This document shows, piece by piece, positions 19,043 through 26,936 of a stretch of 64,000 nt of DNA. The position numbers and the translations under genes were made by a program. The DNA is from Mycobacterium sp. Its GTDB lineage: Bacteria > Actinomycetota > Actinomycetes > Mycobacteriales > Mycobacteriaceae. The notes under the pieces are model-generated. The model made no database searches and was not told where the DNA came from. It saw only the letters and a list, made by a program, of their open reading frames with translations. The DNA lies in contig NZ_JAFBAR010000085.1 in NCBI RefSeq assembly GCF_019247635.1, positions 1 to 64,000 of the forward strand, read 5' to 3'. Positions within the stretch are counted from its first letter, which is position 1. Every line of letters begins with the position of its first letter.

Positions 19043-19867
19043 TCATGGATGGGTGACGAGATAGGTTTCGTTGTCTAAGCCGGAGGTGAGGTCCTCGACG
19101 TCGAAGGGGCGGGCGAGGCGGGCGCGAAGCTTCGCGGGATCGAGGAGAAGACTGATCTCAGCGGTCTGACGAGCAAACACACGCCCGAGTAGCGGGTAGA
19201 GCCGACGCATAATTGCCCGTTCAGCGGCGGTGCATCGGGAGGCGCAATACCCGACGTGGCCTATCTCGTCGGTGAGTATCTCGCTGTAGAGGCGCCCGAT
19301 CCGTTGGCAGACTTCCGGCTCGTCGGCGAAGAGTTCCAACCCGGCGCGGCGCAGTTCGTCGAATATCACGCACCCGGCCATCTCTGCCGCACCGACGAAC
19401 ATGATCCCGAGCCGCTCGGGCATGAACACACTGGTTTTGACGAACTGGCGCATGACGAACGCCGGGGGCACCACTTGGAATGTCAAGTCGAAAACGTCCA
19501 ACACGTATGCGAGAAGTCTTGTGTGGTAGTGCTCTTCGAGTTCGATGTAAACCCGTTCGGGCGGCACCTCCTCGTCACTGTTCATTCCGTAGGTTTCGCC
19601 GAGCCCGACTCCGAAACGCTCGGCCTGGTTCAATTTGGCAGTAGCCAGTAGGAACAACATCTTGCTGTCCGAGCCGGTTTCGGGTTTGCGGCGGCGCAGG
19701 TTTCGAAGAAACGTGGAACGGTCGGCAGGATGGATCGAACGGACTGGATTGGTCTCCAGGTCGCTGAAGAACTGTTCGCGATTCTGCAAGCGTCGATTGA
19801 GCAGGTCGGCCTCTCCGTCACGCCTGCGCAGAAAGTCGCGGTAGCCGTCAAGCCCTGTCGTTTTCAT
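19043..19867 (-). CDS. Ferritin-like di-iron protein of unknown function
   Basis: The 274-residue, mostly helical protein has two carboxylate/His motifs typical of ferritin-like di-iron enzymes: ELEEHYHTR (about residues 109-117) and LTDEIGHVGYC (about 196-206). A possible further ligand is in GAAEMAGCVIFDELRR. It could be an AurF-like oxygenase or another di-iron redox enzyme; I do not recognise the exact family. Its ATG overlaps the stop of the TetR gene upstream (ATGA), so regulator and enzyme form one operon. I recall no M. tuberculosis counterpart at this position, and its base composition looks less GC-rich than that of its neighbours. Confidence 0.8.
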   Translation of the reverse strand: MKTTGLDGYRDFLRRRDGEADLLNRRLQNREQFFSDLETNPVRSIHPADRSTFLRNLRRRKPETGSDSKMLFLLATAKLNQAERFGVGLGETYGMNSDEEVPPERVYIELEEHYHTRLLAYVLDVFDLTFQVVPPAFVMRQFVKTSVFMPERLGIMFVGAAEMAGCVIFDELRRAGLELFADEPEVCQRIGRLYSEILTDEIGHVGYCASRCTAAERAIMRRLYPLLGRVFARQTAEISLLLDPAKLRARLARPFDVEDLTSGLDNETYLVTHP

Positions 19868-20478
19868 CGTGTCTCCATTCCTTTGACAATCGTTGTCACA
19901 TAACGACTTAGTACGGCATCCGCAGTCGCGGAATCTTGAACGCCGGTGGCAAGCAGCGCGAACAATCCGGTCAAGAAGAACACTCCGAGTTCAACCGCGT
20001 CAGCTTCCACGGGGACCCGTCCTGCATGTTGTTCGTCGGTGATCGCGCTGGACAGAAACTGCGCCAACGGATGCTGCGCCACTTCGTCTTCGAGGGGTCG
20101 CGTTGACGAGAAGTGCAGTCCCAACATGTCTCGGAAGACGACGGGACCCAAACGGCGTTCGGCGGCGAGAACGTGATGCACCAGTGCTATAAGCACCGAC
20201 GCCAAGTCGCCGGCGCCGTCGAGGGCGCCACTGAGTTCGGCGACGATCCTGGACTCTTCTCTTCGTTCCAACTCGACCAGGACGTGTTCTTTTGTCGGGA
20301 AGTGAAAGTAAAACGTTCCTCGCACCACGCCAGCCGTAGCGGCGATGGCGCTGACATCCGCGCCAGCCAACCCGCGCCGCGAAATCTCACCCAAGGCGGC
20401 GCCAAACAAGCGCGCCCGCGTTTCGAGTCGCCGCGCCTCCCGGACGCCTCCGGCTGGCGTTTCAGCCACAGACTGCAT
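19864..20478 (-). CDS. TetR-family transcription regulator
   Basis: The roughly 204-residue repressor has an N-terminal helix-turn-helix (ISRRGLAGADVSAIAATAG, then VVRGTFYFHFPTKEHVL, the TetR signature) and a variable helical ligand domain. The ATG at 20476-20478 fits the usual TetR N-terminus; a TTG at 20529 would place the operators inside the coding region and is less likely. Two tandem palindromes lie just upstream, so it probably represses itself and the di-iron gene. Confidence 0.88.
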   Translation of the reverse strand: MQSVAETPAGGVREARRLETRARLFGAALGEISRRGLAGADVSAIAATAGVVRGTFYFHFPTKEHVLVELERREESRIVAELSGALDGAGDLASVLIALVHHVLAAERRLGPVVFRDMLGLHFSSTRPLEDEVAQHPLAQFLSSAITDEQHAGRVPVEADAVELGVFFLTGLFALLATGVQDSATADAVLSRYVTTIVKGMETR

Positions 20479-20503
20479 AGAGCCACACGGTACGCGAAGT
20501 CGC

Positions 20504-20528
20504 TGACACTCGTCAATGACGGTCGTCA
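20504..20528 (-). promoter_or_regulatory. Tandem TGAC-N4-GTCA operators of the TetR/di-iron operon
   Basis: Two 12-bp inverted repeats, TGACACTCGTCA (20504-20515) and TGACGGTCGTCA (20517-20528), lie side by side with a 13-bp period, 26 nt before the TetR start. Read on the minus strand the block begins TTGACG, a good -35, so bound TetR would cover the promoter. Confidence 0.65.
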
Positions 20529-20529
20529 A

Positions 20530-20894
20530 TAAGCACGGGTGGCGCCATGGCAGCTATTGGAGCTAGCGGAGGCGGTGGGCGCCGTCGTCGGGCCGTTTGG
20601 GGCCGGCCTTGTGCAGCCAAGCGTTGGCACTCGCTCGACGAAATCCAGCTCCGCCCCGTGCGTTCCACGGCCCTTTCGCCGGCGAACGAGCATCGGCAAA
20701 GAAAAATGCTAAGAACGGTGCCAAGAATGGCGCGGCGCCAGCCTTGCACCAGCAGTAAATAACGGCAGCCATCAAAGGCTAGTAACCGCAGGCGGGCTTT
20801 ACGCGCCTGCCGCTACCAACGTCAATCCATCGTTCCCGAAGATCGTGCCCGGAATAGATTCCTCGGCAAGTTCAGGGTCGATGGAGCGATGGCG
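20530..20894. other. Non-coding accessory stretch
   Basis: This 365-bp stretch lies between the TetR operator and the DUF6131 gene. Short open frames on both strands have no recognisable domain, no ribosome site and biased composition, so I read them as spurious. I see no tRNA, repeat or mobile-element remnant in it. Confidence 0.5.
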
Positions 20895-21050
20895 TTAGAA
20901 CCAGACTTTGCGCCCAGCGACCGGCCGCCCGACAGCTCCGAGGATCCACAGGATCACACCGATGACCAGCAGGATGCCACCGATGGTGTAAAGGATCCCC
21001 AGGTTGGTGACATACCCGACCACTAAGAGAATGATGCCCAGCACTATCAC
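20895..21050 (-). CDS. Small hydrophobic membrane protein, DUF6131 type
   Basis: A 51-residue protein missed by ordinary length cut-offs. It has two short transmembrane stretches (IVLGIILLVVGYV and ILYTIGGILLVIGVILWILG) and a basic C-terminus GRPVAGRKVWF, as in the DUF6131 family common in mycobacteria. The GTG at 21048-21050 follows AGAAGGGG by 6 nt. A SigF-type promoter candidate lies about 50 bp upstream. Function unknown; related genes are often stress-associated (inference). Confidence 0.85.
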   Translation of the reverse strand: MIVLGIILLVVGYVTNLGILYTIGGILLVIGVILWILGAVGRPVAGRKVWF

Positions 21051-21099
21051 GGCGCGCCCCTTCTGTTGAACGCTGTCAAATTAACCGATCCAAGCTAAT

Positions 21100-21124
21100 G
21101 TACCCGCTTCGTCCTTCTTTAATC
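21100..21124 (-). promoter_or_regulatory. SigF-like promoter for the DUF6131 gene
   Basis: Read on the minus strand, GATT (21121-21124), a 15-nt spacer and GGGTAC (21100-21105) resemble the mycobacterial SigF consensus GTTT-N15-17-GGGTAT, with one mismatch in each box. Confidence 0.4.
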
Positions 21125-21143
21125 GGGTAAACGAGATCACCGC

Positions 21144-21275
21144 CTAGACGCGGTGCCCGTGCAACAGCGCAAAAAACACGGTGCCCCAAATGGCCGAAAG
21201 CGCGAGAGCGGCGATCGCCTGCCCGCACCCTCCCACGGATTCCGAATCTGGATCAGCGCGAGACGCTATGCGCAT
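21144..21275 (-). CDS. Possible 43-residue single-pass membrane peptide
   Basis: The frame starts with an ATG at 21273-21275, overlaps the 3' end of the DCC gene by 10 nt and ends in a strong transmembrane helix (IAALALSAIWGTVFFALLHG). Its position directly after the DCC gene would fit coupled translation. No family recognised and no clear ribosome site, so it may be spurious. Confidence 0.3.
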   Translation of the reverse strand: MRIASRADPDSESVGGCGQAIAALALSAIWGTVFFALLHGHRV

Positions 21276-21640
21276 CGAGTGGGCTCGGCCTCGCATAGTG
21301 GGGTCACGCCACGGAAGCGATGCCGATGCGCCGCCACCCAGCGGTAGATCGGGTTTTGTATCGCGCTGGTCAACCGGTAGATCCGTAGCGGCAGTGGCGT
21401 ACCCAGCGCGGCCGAGAGCGCGGCGTTCATTGCCTTCGCCCCGGCGAAGACCGCCCCCGAGGAATCGAGCCACCAGGCAGAATCCGTCAACCGATCGGCG
21501 GGAACTCCGAGCCGCTCAGCCATCCCGGGAGCCTGCATCGGTTCGATACGCAGTCGCCCCGTCCGATTCCACGAGGCCAATCGGTTGCAGGCGCGCGTGC
21601 ACATCCCACATCGGCCATCAAAAGCCAAAACGCCGTCCAT
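21266..21640 (-). CDS. DCC family thiol-disulfide oxidoreductase (DUF393)
   Basis: The 124-residue protein opens with the DCC hallmark LAFDGRCGMCTRACNRL, a CxxC redox site after a DG turn. RIEPMQAPGMAERLG, DSAWWLDSSGAVFAG and a C-terminal YRWVAAHRHRFRG follow, all as in DUF393 proteins. Probably a small redox protein. The ATG at 21638-21640 is where the domain starts; the longer frame upstream is not conserved-looking. Confidence 0.83.
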   Translation of the reverse strand: MDGVLAFDGRCGMCTRACNRLASWNRTGRLRIEPMQAPGMAERLGVPADRLTDSAWWLDSSGAVFAGAKAMNAALSAALGTPLPLRIYRLTSAIQNPIYRWVAAHRHRFRGVTPLCEAEPTRCA

Positions 21641-21726
21641 GTACCCATTCTGCCTTGGTAAGCGAGAGGCCGGCACCCGCTTCCGCTTCACCCAAACGGG
21701 AGCGGATGCCTGCGGCGACCGCGCGA

Positions 21727-22029
21727 TTACACGCAGTCGGCGCAGATTTGGCGTCCACCGCTAGTGCTGCGCAAACGGCTGCGGTGCTGCACCAAAAAAC
21801 AGCTAGAGCAAGTGAATTCGTCGGCTCGCTTGGGAATGACCTGCACCGACAGCTCTTCGCCGGATAGATCCGCGCCCGGCAGCTCAAAAAAGGGCACGTC
21901 ATTGGGATCCTCATCAACGACCGCTGTGGAAGTGCTGGGCAGCGCGGTTGCCAGCTCACGCAGACCCGATCCAACCTCAGCGTCGGCGTCCGCCACGCGA
22001 CGTGCATCGTAATCGCTCACGATCGACAT
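21727..22029 (-). CDS. DUF4193 zinc-ribbon-like protein
   Basis: The 100-residue protein matches the DUF4193 family: an SDYDARR start, an acidic middle, ELPGADLSGEELSVQVIPK and a C-terminal zinc-type pattern CSSCFLVQHRSRL...CADC (two CxxC). Function unknown; widespread in actinobacteria. The ATG at 22027-22029 follows AGGAAGG at good spacing, better than the ATG two codons upstream. Confidence 0.85.
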   Translation of the reverse strand: MSIVSDYDARRVADADAEVGSGLRELATALPSTSTAVVDEDPNDVPFFELPGADLSGEELSVQVIPKRADEFTCSSCFLVQHRSRLRSTSGGRQICADCV

Positions 22030-22168
22030 GGGCATTCCTTCCTGCCGAAGACCGGGCTAACACGCCTCTGTAGTCTCACCCGTTGGCTCTGGCATTACCC
22101 CGTTCGAGCAGCGGCCACACCTGGTCAGCTCAAGCAAATTCGACATGAGAGCGGCTTTGTACCAGAAG

Positions 22169-22420
22169 CTAATGTGGGTGGGTCGAGCGCTCACGAGCGC
22201 GTGAGACCAAAGCCAGGCCGAACCACGGCGCTGATACCGCGAACGTCAAGGCGGCGGTCCCCAGCAGAAATCGCCCGGCTGCCAGCGCTAACAGACCCGC
22301 CACCAAGGCCACCGCCCACGCCAGGGCAGCTACTACGCCGGGGATGCTGACACCCTCGTCGCCACCATTTACTTTGTCGCCGTATGGAATACGGTTCACA
22401 TGCGCTGAACCGGTCTTCAT
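22169..22420 (-). CDS. Small two-helix membrane protein
   Basis: The 83-residue protein has a polar N-terminus (AHVNRIPYGDKVNGGDEG), two transmembrane helices (about residues 26-48 and 51-72) and a short basic C-terminus. The ATG at 22418-22420 follows AGGGGG at about 9 nt. I do not recognise the family. Divergent from the HAD phosphatase gene. Confidence 0.62.
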   Translation of the reverse strand: MKTGSAHVNRIPYGDKVNGGDEGVSIPGVVAALAWAVALVAGLLALAAGRFLLGTAALTFAVSAPWFGLALVSRARERSTHPH

Positions 22421-22528
22421 CTTGGGTCACCCCCTATGAGGTCTACCGACGTGACCGATTCTCTTTGCGATACCCCGTCACGTATCTGGCAAACGTTTGG
22501 GATCAGAACGAAGTTCCGCAACCGCCGG

Positions 22529-22552
22529 GTTGGTAGCCGGGGGTTTGGGTAT
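22529..22552 (+). promoter_or_regulatory. SigF-like promoter for the HAD phosphatase
   Basis: GTTG (22529-22532), a 14-nt spacer and a perfect GGGTAT (22547-22552) lie just before the GTG at 22563. A transcript would begin within a few bases of the start codon, so the mRNA may be nearly leaderless. Confidence 0.4.
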
Positions 22553-22562
22553 CCCGTGGCGA

Positions 22563-23258
22563 GTGAAGACCACCGACGCGGCCGCCATCCTGTTCGACGT
22601 GGACGGAACCCTGGTCGACTCCAACTATTTGCACGTGCACGCGTGGCTGCGCGCCTTCGAAGGCGAGGGCATACCGGTCGAGGCCTGGCGTGTCCACCGG
22701 CATATCGGGATGGACGGGTCCAGGCTGGTGCGCGAGCTAACCGGCCGCTCCGGCAATGAGGCGGGGGACGACCTGCTGGAACGGCTGAGCGACGCGCACA
22801 GCCGCCACTACAAAGAGTCGATTCCGCTGTTGGCTCCGCTGCCCGGCGCGCGCGCCCTGCTGCGCCACGTCGCCGATCTGGGACTTCAGGTGGTGCTGGC
22901 CAGTTCGGCGCCCGAGGATGAACTCGCCGTGCTGCGCAAAGTGCTGGCCTGCGACGACGTCATCACGGAGACGACGTCGTCGCGTGACGTCGATACCGCC
23001 AAACCCGAGCCGGGCATCGTGCAGGTCGCGCTCGACCGGGTGGGCGTGAGCGCCGAGCACGCCGTGTTCGTCGGCGACGCCGTCTGGGATGCCAAGGCCG
23101 CTTGGCGCACGGGGGTGCCGTGCATCGGAATGTTGAGCGGCGGCATCGGTCGCGCGGAACTGGAGGAGGCTGGTGCATCGCCGATTTTCGACAACCCACA
23201 GGACTTGCTGGAGCGGCTGGCGTCCTCGCCGATCGCGACGCTGGTCCGCAAGCGTTGA
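22563..23258 (+). CDS. HAD-superfamily phosphatase (beta-phosphoglucomutase-like)
   Basis: The 231-residue HAD hydrolase has the nucleophile motif LFDVDGTLVDS, motif II in VVLASSAPE, the Lys in TAKPEPG and the acidic motif FVGDAVWDAKAA. The cap insertion after motif I is of the beta-PGM/phosphoglycolate type. Likely a sugar-phosphate phosphatase. The GTG at 22563 was chosen because the domain begins right after it and a promoter ends 10 nt before it. It converges on the NodS-like gene with one base between the stops. Confidence 0.85.
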   Translation: MKTTDAAAILFDVDGTLVDSNYLHVHAWLRAFEGEGIPVEAWRVHRHIGMDGSRLVRELTGRSGNEAGDDLLERLSDAHSRHYKESIPLLAPLPGARALLRHVADLGLQVVLASSAPEDELAVLRKVLACDDVITETTSSRDVDTAKPEPGIVQVALDRVGVSAEHAVFVGDAVWDAKAAWRTGVPCIGMLSGGIGRAELEEAGASPIFDNPQDLLERLASSPIATLVRKR

Positions 23259-23259
23259 G

Positions 23260-23886
23260 TCAGCGGGCGCCGGGCACCTGCTCGCGGACCGCAACCGAAC
23301 GACCGTCGCCGGTAGTGAACACCTCGATCACGACATCGTCGTCTCGGTAGCTGCCCAGCGACGCCAGCCCGGGTGTGCTCGCGATGACGTTGTTGGCCTG
23401 GTCGCCGGTCAGCGGGTAGTCGGCGACGGCGTGGCGCCAGTGCGCTGCCACGACGGTAGTTTCCGCCCGCAGTCGGGAGCACTCTCGTCGCAACACCGCC
23501 GCCAATGCCTCGGCTTGGCAGTAATAGGCGACCTCGCTGAGCACGACCAGGTCGAATGGGTCGGCCGGCCAAGCCCCGTCCAGCGACAACCGCGCCAGGT
23601 GCACCCGGTCGCGGCATCCGGCTTCCCGCAGTCGAATGTCGGCTGTGCGCAGCGCCGCGTCGGCCACGTCCACCGCCGTCACTCGATCGCAGCGCTGGGC
23701 CAACAACGCCGTCAGCATCCCGATGGAACAGCCCGGCTCGAACGCATGCCGGTAACGGCGATTCGGCAATAGGGCCAGCGTGATCGAGTACTTGCGCTGC
23801 TCATACCAGCGCGACGACAGCTGCCAAGGGTCGGCGGCAGCGGCATACATCCGCTCGAAGTAGGCGTCGGGCAGGCGCGCGGTCAC
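23260..23886 (-). CDS. NodS-like SAM-dependent methyltransferase
   Basis: The 208-residue class I methyltransferase resembles NodS-family proteins: N-terminal YFERMYAAAADPWQL, then YEQRKYSITLALLP, the SAM motif AFEPGCSIGMLTALLA and DLVVLSEVAYY. NodS itself N-methylates a deacetylated glucosamine. Last gene of the four-gene operon; its GTG overlaps the PIG-L stop (GTGA), so deacetylase and methyltransferase are coupled. Confidence 0.85.
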   Translation of the reverse strand: MTARLPDAYFERMYAAAADPWQLSSRWYEQRKYSITLALLPNRRYRHAFEPGCSIGMLTALLAQRCDRVTAVDVADAALRTADIRLREAGCRDRVHLARLSLDGAWPADPFDLVVLSEVAYYCQAEALAAVLRRECSRLRAETTVVAAHWRHAVADYPLTGDQANNVIASTPGLASLGSYRDDDVVIEVFTTGDGRSVAVREQVPGAR

Positions 23887-24623
23887 CGAAACACCACCTC
23901 TCCGACCGCCAGCAGGCGCCGGAGCACGAACTGCGGCAGCACCGGCCCTTCGGAATCTCCGTCGAGCTGGCTGCGAAAGCCTTGTGCGGCATGGTGTTTG
24001 CGTTCACGCGCCCAGTCGGCCACCGGCACCGAGTACGCCCTTTCCCACGGGACCGCCGGATCGGCGGGCGTCGCCCAGTGCCACATCCAGACCGGATATT
24101 CCACGAGGGCAATGCCGGTGCGGACGCAGGCGTGGGCCGCGGCCCGGCCGACGGCCTCGTGGTCGGGATGCCCGTCACCCCGCCAGGTTGCGGCACACCA
24201 GGTACCGGGCGCCTCGCAGTCGAGAATCGCTGCCAGTGACTCGATGAGCTCGTCCTCGTGGTCGGCCAGTTGACCGTCCGGCAGACCGAGGAACGTCGGC
24301 GGAGCAATACCCAAAGCCTTTGTCGCGCCGAGCAACTCACGACGCCTCGCGGCCACCAGGCCGGACGCCGACGCACCGGCCGCGCCCCCGTCGCTGACGC
24401 AGACCACCTTGACCGCGACACCGGACGCGACGAGTTGAGCGATGGTGGCTCCCAGGCCCAGCGTCTCGTCGTCGGGGTGCGGTGCCACGACGACCAGGGC
24501 CGGGCAGGCGGTCAGGTCCAGCCGCGGCAGGGCGGGCGCGCCCAGCCAAACGCGAGCCGGGGTTCCGCCGCCGCTCAGCGGCATGGCGGCGAATCGGGCG
24601 CTGTTGCTCAAGACGTTGCTCAT
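23883..24623 (-). CDS. PIG-L/LmbE family N-deacetylase
   Basis: The 246-residue zinc hydrolase has the metal motif VVAPHPDDETLG and the downstream GDGHPDHEAVG. PIG-L enzymes remove acetyl groups from N-acetylglucosaminyl substrates; in mycobacteria MshB and Mca are relatives. Here the setting (glycosyltransferase, acyl-CoA dehydrogenase-like, NodS-like) points to deacetylation of an aminosugar-like intermediate. 34 nt follow the acyl-CoA dehydrogenase-like stop; overlap with the methyltransferase. Confidence 0.88.
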   Translation of the reverse strand: MSNVLSNSARFAAMPLSGGGTPARVWLGAPALPRLDLTACPALVVVAPHPDDETLGLGATIAQLVASGVAVKVVCVSDGGAAGASASGLVAARRRELLGATKALGIAPPTFLGLPDGQLADHEDELIESLAAILDCEAPGTWCAATWRGDGHPDHEAVGRAAAHACVRTGIALVEYPVWMWHWATPADPAVPWERAYSVPVADWARERKHHAAQGFRSQLDGDSEGPVLPQFVLRRLLAVGEVVFR

Positions 24624-24657
24624 TGCCGTTGGTTCAGGCGCCGTGGCTCAGGTCGTT

Positions 24658-25605
24658 TCAGTGTGCCGACGCTCCGGCGAGCCGCCCGAGTTCGGCGAGA
24701 TCCCGCTCGGCGTGGCTCTGCCGGATGTAGATGCTCAAGTCGGCGACGCGTTGGGCGTGCCGCCCGTCCTGACACAGCGGGCCTGGACCGAGCGCGCGGC
24801 CGGTGCGAGTGATGGCCTCGTCAACCGCATGTTCGACCACCGCGCGGGCACGCCGTGCCAGCAGTTCGGCGGTCCTGCTCCGGTCGAACGGATCGGCATC
24901 GATTTCGGCCGCCGCGGCCGCCAGGATCGCGTCCCCCGCGGCAATCGCGGCGTCGACGGCGCCCAGGTGCGCCAGCGAATACGCATCGGCCGATTCGCTG
25001 TTGGCGCAGCGATACAGCGGATCGGCGACCCTACGGGCGCCGCCGAGCCAACAGGCCGCCACGCCGATGGCCCCATGCCAGAAACCGGGCCGATTCAGAT
25101 AGTCGCCGGGATCGCCGACGGGAACCGCGTGCGCGTTGCTGAACTGCACAGTCCGGGTGTCGCTGCCCGCCATCCCCGCGTTCCACCACGTACTTGGCAA
25201 CGGCTTGACGGCCGGGCCGGTGACCGTCACCGCGAACAGACCCCGACTCCCGTCGTCGAGCCGGCCGGACACCAGAGCGTTGCTGCAGAAGCCGGCTCCC
25301 GAGCACCACACCTTGGTGCCGGACAGGGCGAACGCTCCACCTGGGAGCTGGCTCGCGGTTACCACCGCGTCGGACGACTCAGCCGCCCAGACGCCCCAGA
25401 GCTGACCGGGCTCCGGGGGCTTGCCGCCCAACTCGTCGAGGATCGCGACGGCGTCGACATGAGCTTCGGCGATCCGGGCTGCCACGATGTCGTCCTCGGC
25501 CAGCAGCGCCAGTTGCTGCCAGCGTTCGGCCGTGCGTCCGGAGGCCGGCAGGGGCAATTCCAGGCGCCCTGACTCGAGCCAGTGCTGTACCAGACCGGCC
25601 GTCAT
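24658..25605 (-). CDS. Acyl-CoA dehydrogenase-like protein
   Basis: The 315-residue protein has an acyl-CoA dehydrogenase fold: a middle beta-domain pattern (LWGVWAAESSD, ALSGTKVWCSGAG, GMAGSDTRTVQF) and a C-terminal helical part. It is shorter than the usual 380 residues and lacks most of the N-terminal helical domain. I cannot identify the catalytic Glu with certainty, so it may act on an unusual substrate or be non-catalytic. 2 nt after the GT2 stop. Confidence 0.8.
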   Translation of the reverse strand: MTAGLVQHWLESGRLELPLPASGRTAERWQQLALLAEDDIVAARIAEAHVDAVAILDELGGKPPEPGQLWGVWAAESSDAVVTASQLPGGAFALSGTKVWCSGAGFCSNALVSGRLDDGSRGLFAVTVTGPAVKPLPSTWWNAGMAGSDTRTVQFSNAHAVPVGDPGDYLNRPGFWHGAIGVAACWLGGARRVADPLYRCANSESADAYSLAHLGAVDAAIAAGDAILAAAAAEIDADPFDRSRTAELLARRARAVVEHAVDEAITRTGRALGPGPLCQDGRHAQRVADLSIYIRQSHAERDLAELGRLAGASAH

Positions 25606-25607
25606 AC

Positions 25608-26351
25608 TTAATCACCCGCCTCCGACGCAGCCAATTGATCCAGGTGTTCGGCAAACCCGCGCGGCGCCCTGGCGCGGGTGCGCGACGAGGTGCTGACCGA
25701 GAGCTCCGCGTCCCGATCGATGCGATAACCGGCGACCCGAAACCGCTTTACCAGGTCGACATCCTCGCCGGAGGGCAGTGCGCGAAAGCCGCCCACCCGC
25801 CAGTAGGCCTGAGAGCTGAAACCCATGTTGGCGCCGTGAATGTGGTCGTGTCCGTCGTCCACGCCTTGCTGATAAGCCTCCTCGTAGCGTTCGATGACGT
25901 CGACGGGATGGTGGCGCCAGTCGGCGACACGCACCACTCCCAGCACCACATCAGCGTTGCTGTTCAGCTGCCGGGTCAACCAGTCGGGGTCCACCTGGCT
26001 GTCGGCGTCCGTGCAGGCGTACCAGGCTCTGATGTGCTGGGGGTCTTGTGCGCGGAGCGAGCGCGCATATCGGAAACCCGCCGCCCGCGCCGCGCCGACG
26101 TTGCGGGCATCGACCGTAACGAAGTGCACATCGTCCCCGTACTGCCCGGCCAATCTCGTGCTGCCGTCCCGGCTGGCGTCCAACACCACCACGACGGTGA
26201 CGGGGATAGGCGCGCACACGGCGGCGGCGAGCAGTGCGCGCAGGCACGCCGGCAAACTGAGGTGTTCGTTGTGAGCGGGGATCACGACAGCGGCCCAGTC
26301 GTACCTCTGCGCCGCGGCTGACATACCCCAGTGATGCCCGTTTGCCACCAA
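25608..26351 (-). CDS. Family 2 glycosyltransferase
   Basis: The 247-residue GT-A fold protein begins with AAVVIPAHNEHLSLPACL, has a DASRDGS segment and the metal-binding acidic motif ACTDADSQVDPDWL, and a possible acceptor loop GANMGFSSQAYWRVGG...GEDVDLVKR. It lacks transmembrane helices, so it acts in the cytoplasm or at the membrane surface. The TTG at 26349-26351 has GAGG 7 nt upstream; an ATG nine codons later is the alternative. First gene of the GT2/ACAD/PIG-L/NodS operon. Confidence 0.85.
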   Translation of the reverse strand: MVANGHHWGMSAAAQRYDWAAVVIPAHNEHLSLPACLRALLAAAVCAPIPVTVVVVLDASRDGSTRLAGQYGDDVHFVTVDARNVGAARAAGFRYARSLRAQDPQHIRAWYACTDADSQVDPDWLTRQLNSNADVVLGVVRVADWRHHPVDVIERYEEAYQQGVDDGHDHIHGANMGFSSQAYWRVGGFRALPSGEDVDLVKRFRVAGYRIDRDAELSVSTSSRTRARAPRGFAEHLDQLAASEAGD

Positions 26352-26387
26352 TTCAATCCTCGCCGGCCTAAACCGGGTGGCCCGTTG

Positions 26388-26879
26388 CTAACCGCGCAGC
26401 CTCAGCGGAACGACTAACCAGAACGCCGTGAACAGCGTCAACGCGCACCCCCCGGCGATAAAACCCGCGTTACGCCCCGACACCGCGGCAAAGACAATGA
26501 CCGTCACCCCGGTCAGTGCGCCGCCTAATAGCGCCAACCCCGCGTAGGTGCAGCGGTGCGCCGCCGACACCAGCTGCTGCAGGCGATGTCGCCGGAACAG
26601 CAGCCTGTGCATAGCTACCGGCGAGATCAAAAACACGGTCGCAGCAACCGAAAACCCCACCGTAGCCAGGTACACGTGGCGCATGTGTTGGCTGAGCACA
26701 TCGAAGCGCTGCTGAAATGGCAGCGTCAGCAAAAACCCGGTGAGCAGCTGCACACCCGTCTGCACCACCCGGAGCTCCTGCAGCAGGTTGTTCCAATTGC
26801 GATCCAGCCGTTCGAGTTCCGTTTCGCCGCGCTCGCGGGAATCCCACTGCTGGTCGTCTTCGGGATGATCGACGTCCAT
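26388..26879 (-). CDS. DUF6328 four-helix membrane protein
   Basis: The 163-residue protein starts with an acidic segment, then RLDRNWNNLLQELRVVQTG typical of DUF6328. Transmembrane helices follow around residues 43-60, 68-90, 108-130 and 134-157. Function unknown; widespread in actinobacteria. The ATG at 26877-26879 is the natural start. It lies upstream of the GT2 operon on the same strand, 36 nt away, and might be read through into it. Confidence 0.8.
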   Translation of the reverse strand: MDVDHPEDDQQWDSRERGETELERLDRNWNNLLQELRVVQTGVQLLTGFLLTLPFQQRFDVLSQHMRHVYLATVGFSVAATVFLISPVAMHRLLFRRHRLQQLVSAAHRCTYAGLALLGGALTGVTVIVFAAVSGRNAGFIAGGCALTLFTAFWLVVPLRLRG

Positions 26880-26936
26880 GGCGCTAGATCATCCCACGGC
26901 GCCACCGGGTTGCTTCGTTTCTGCCCCGACCCCGAA

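Noticed and set aside
20547..20775. Short frames on both strands after the TetR operators
   Set aside because: Arg/Pro-rich composition, no ribosome site and no family; read as non-coding.
21181..21867. 228-codon plus-strand frame across the DCC gene
   Set aside because: Antisense to DCC and DUF4193 genes that have clear motifs.
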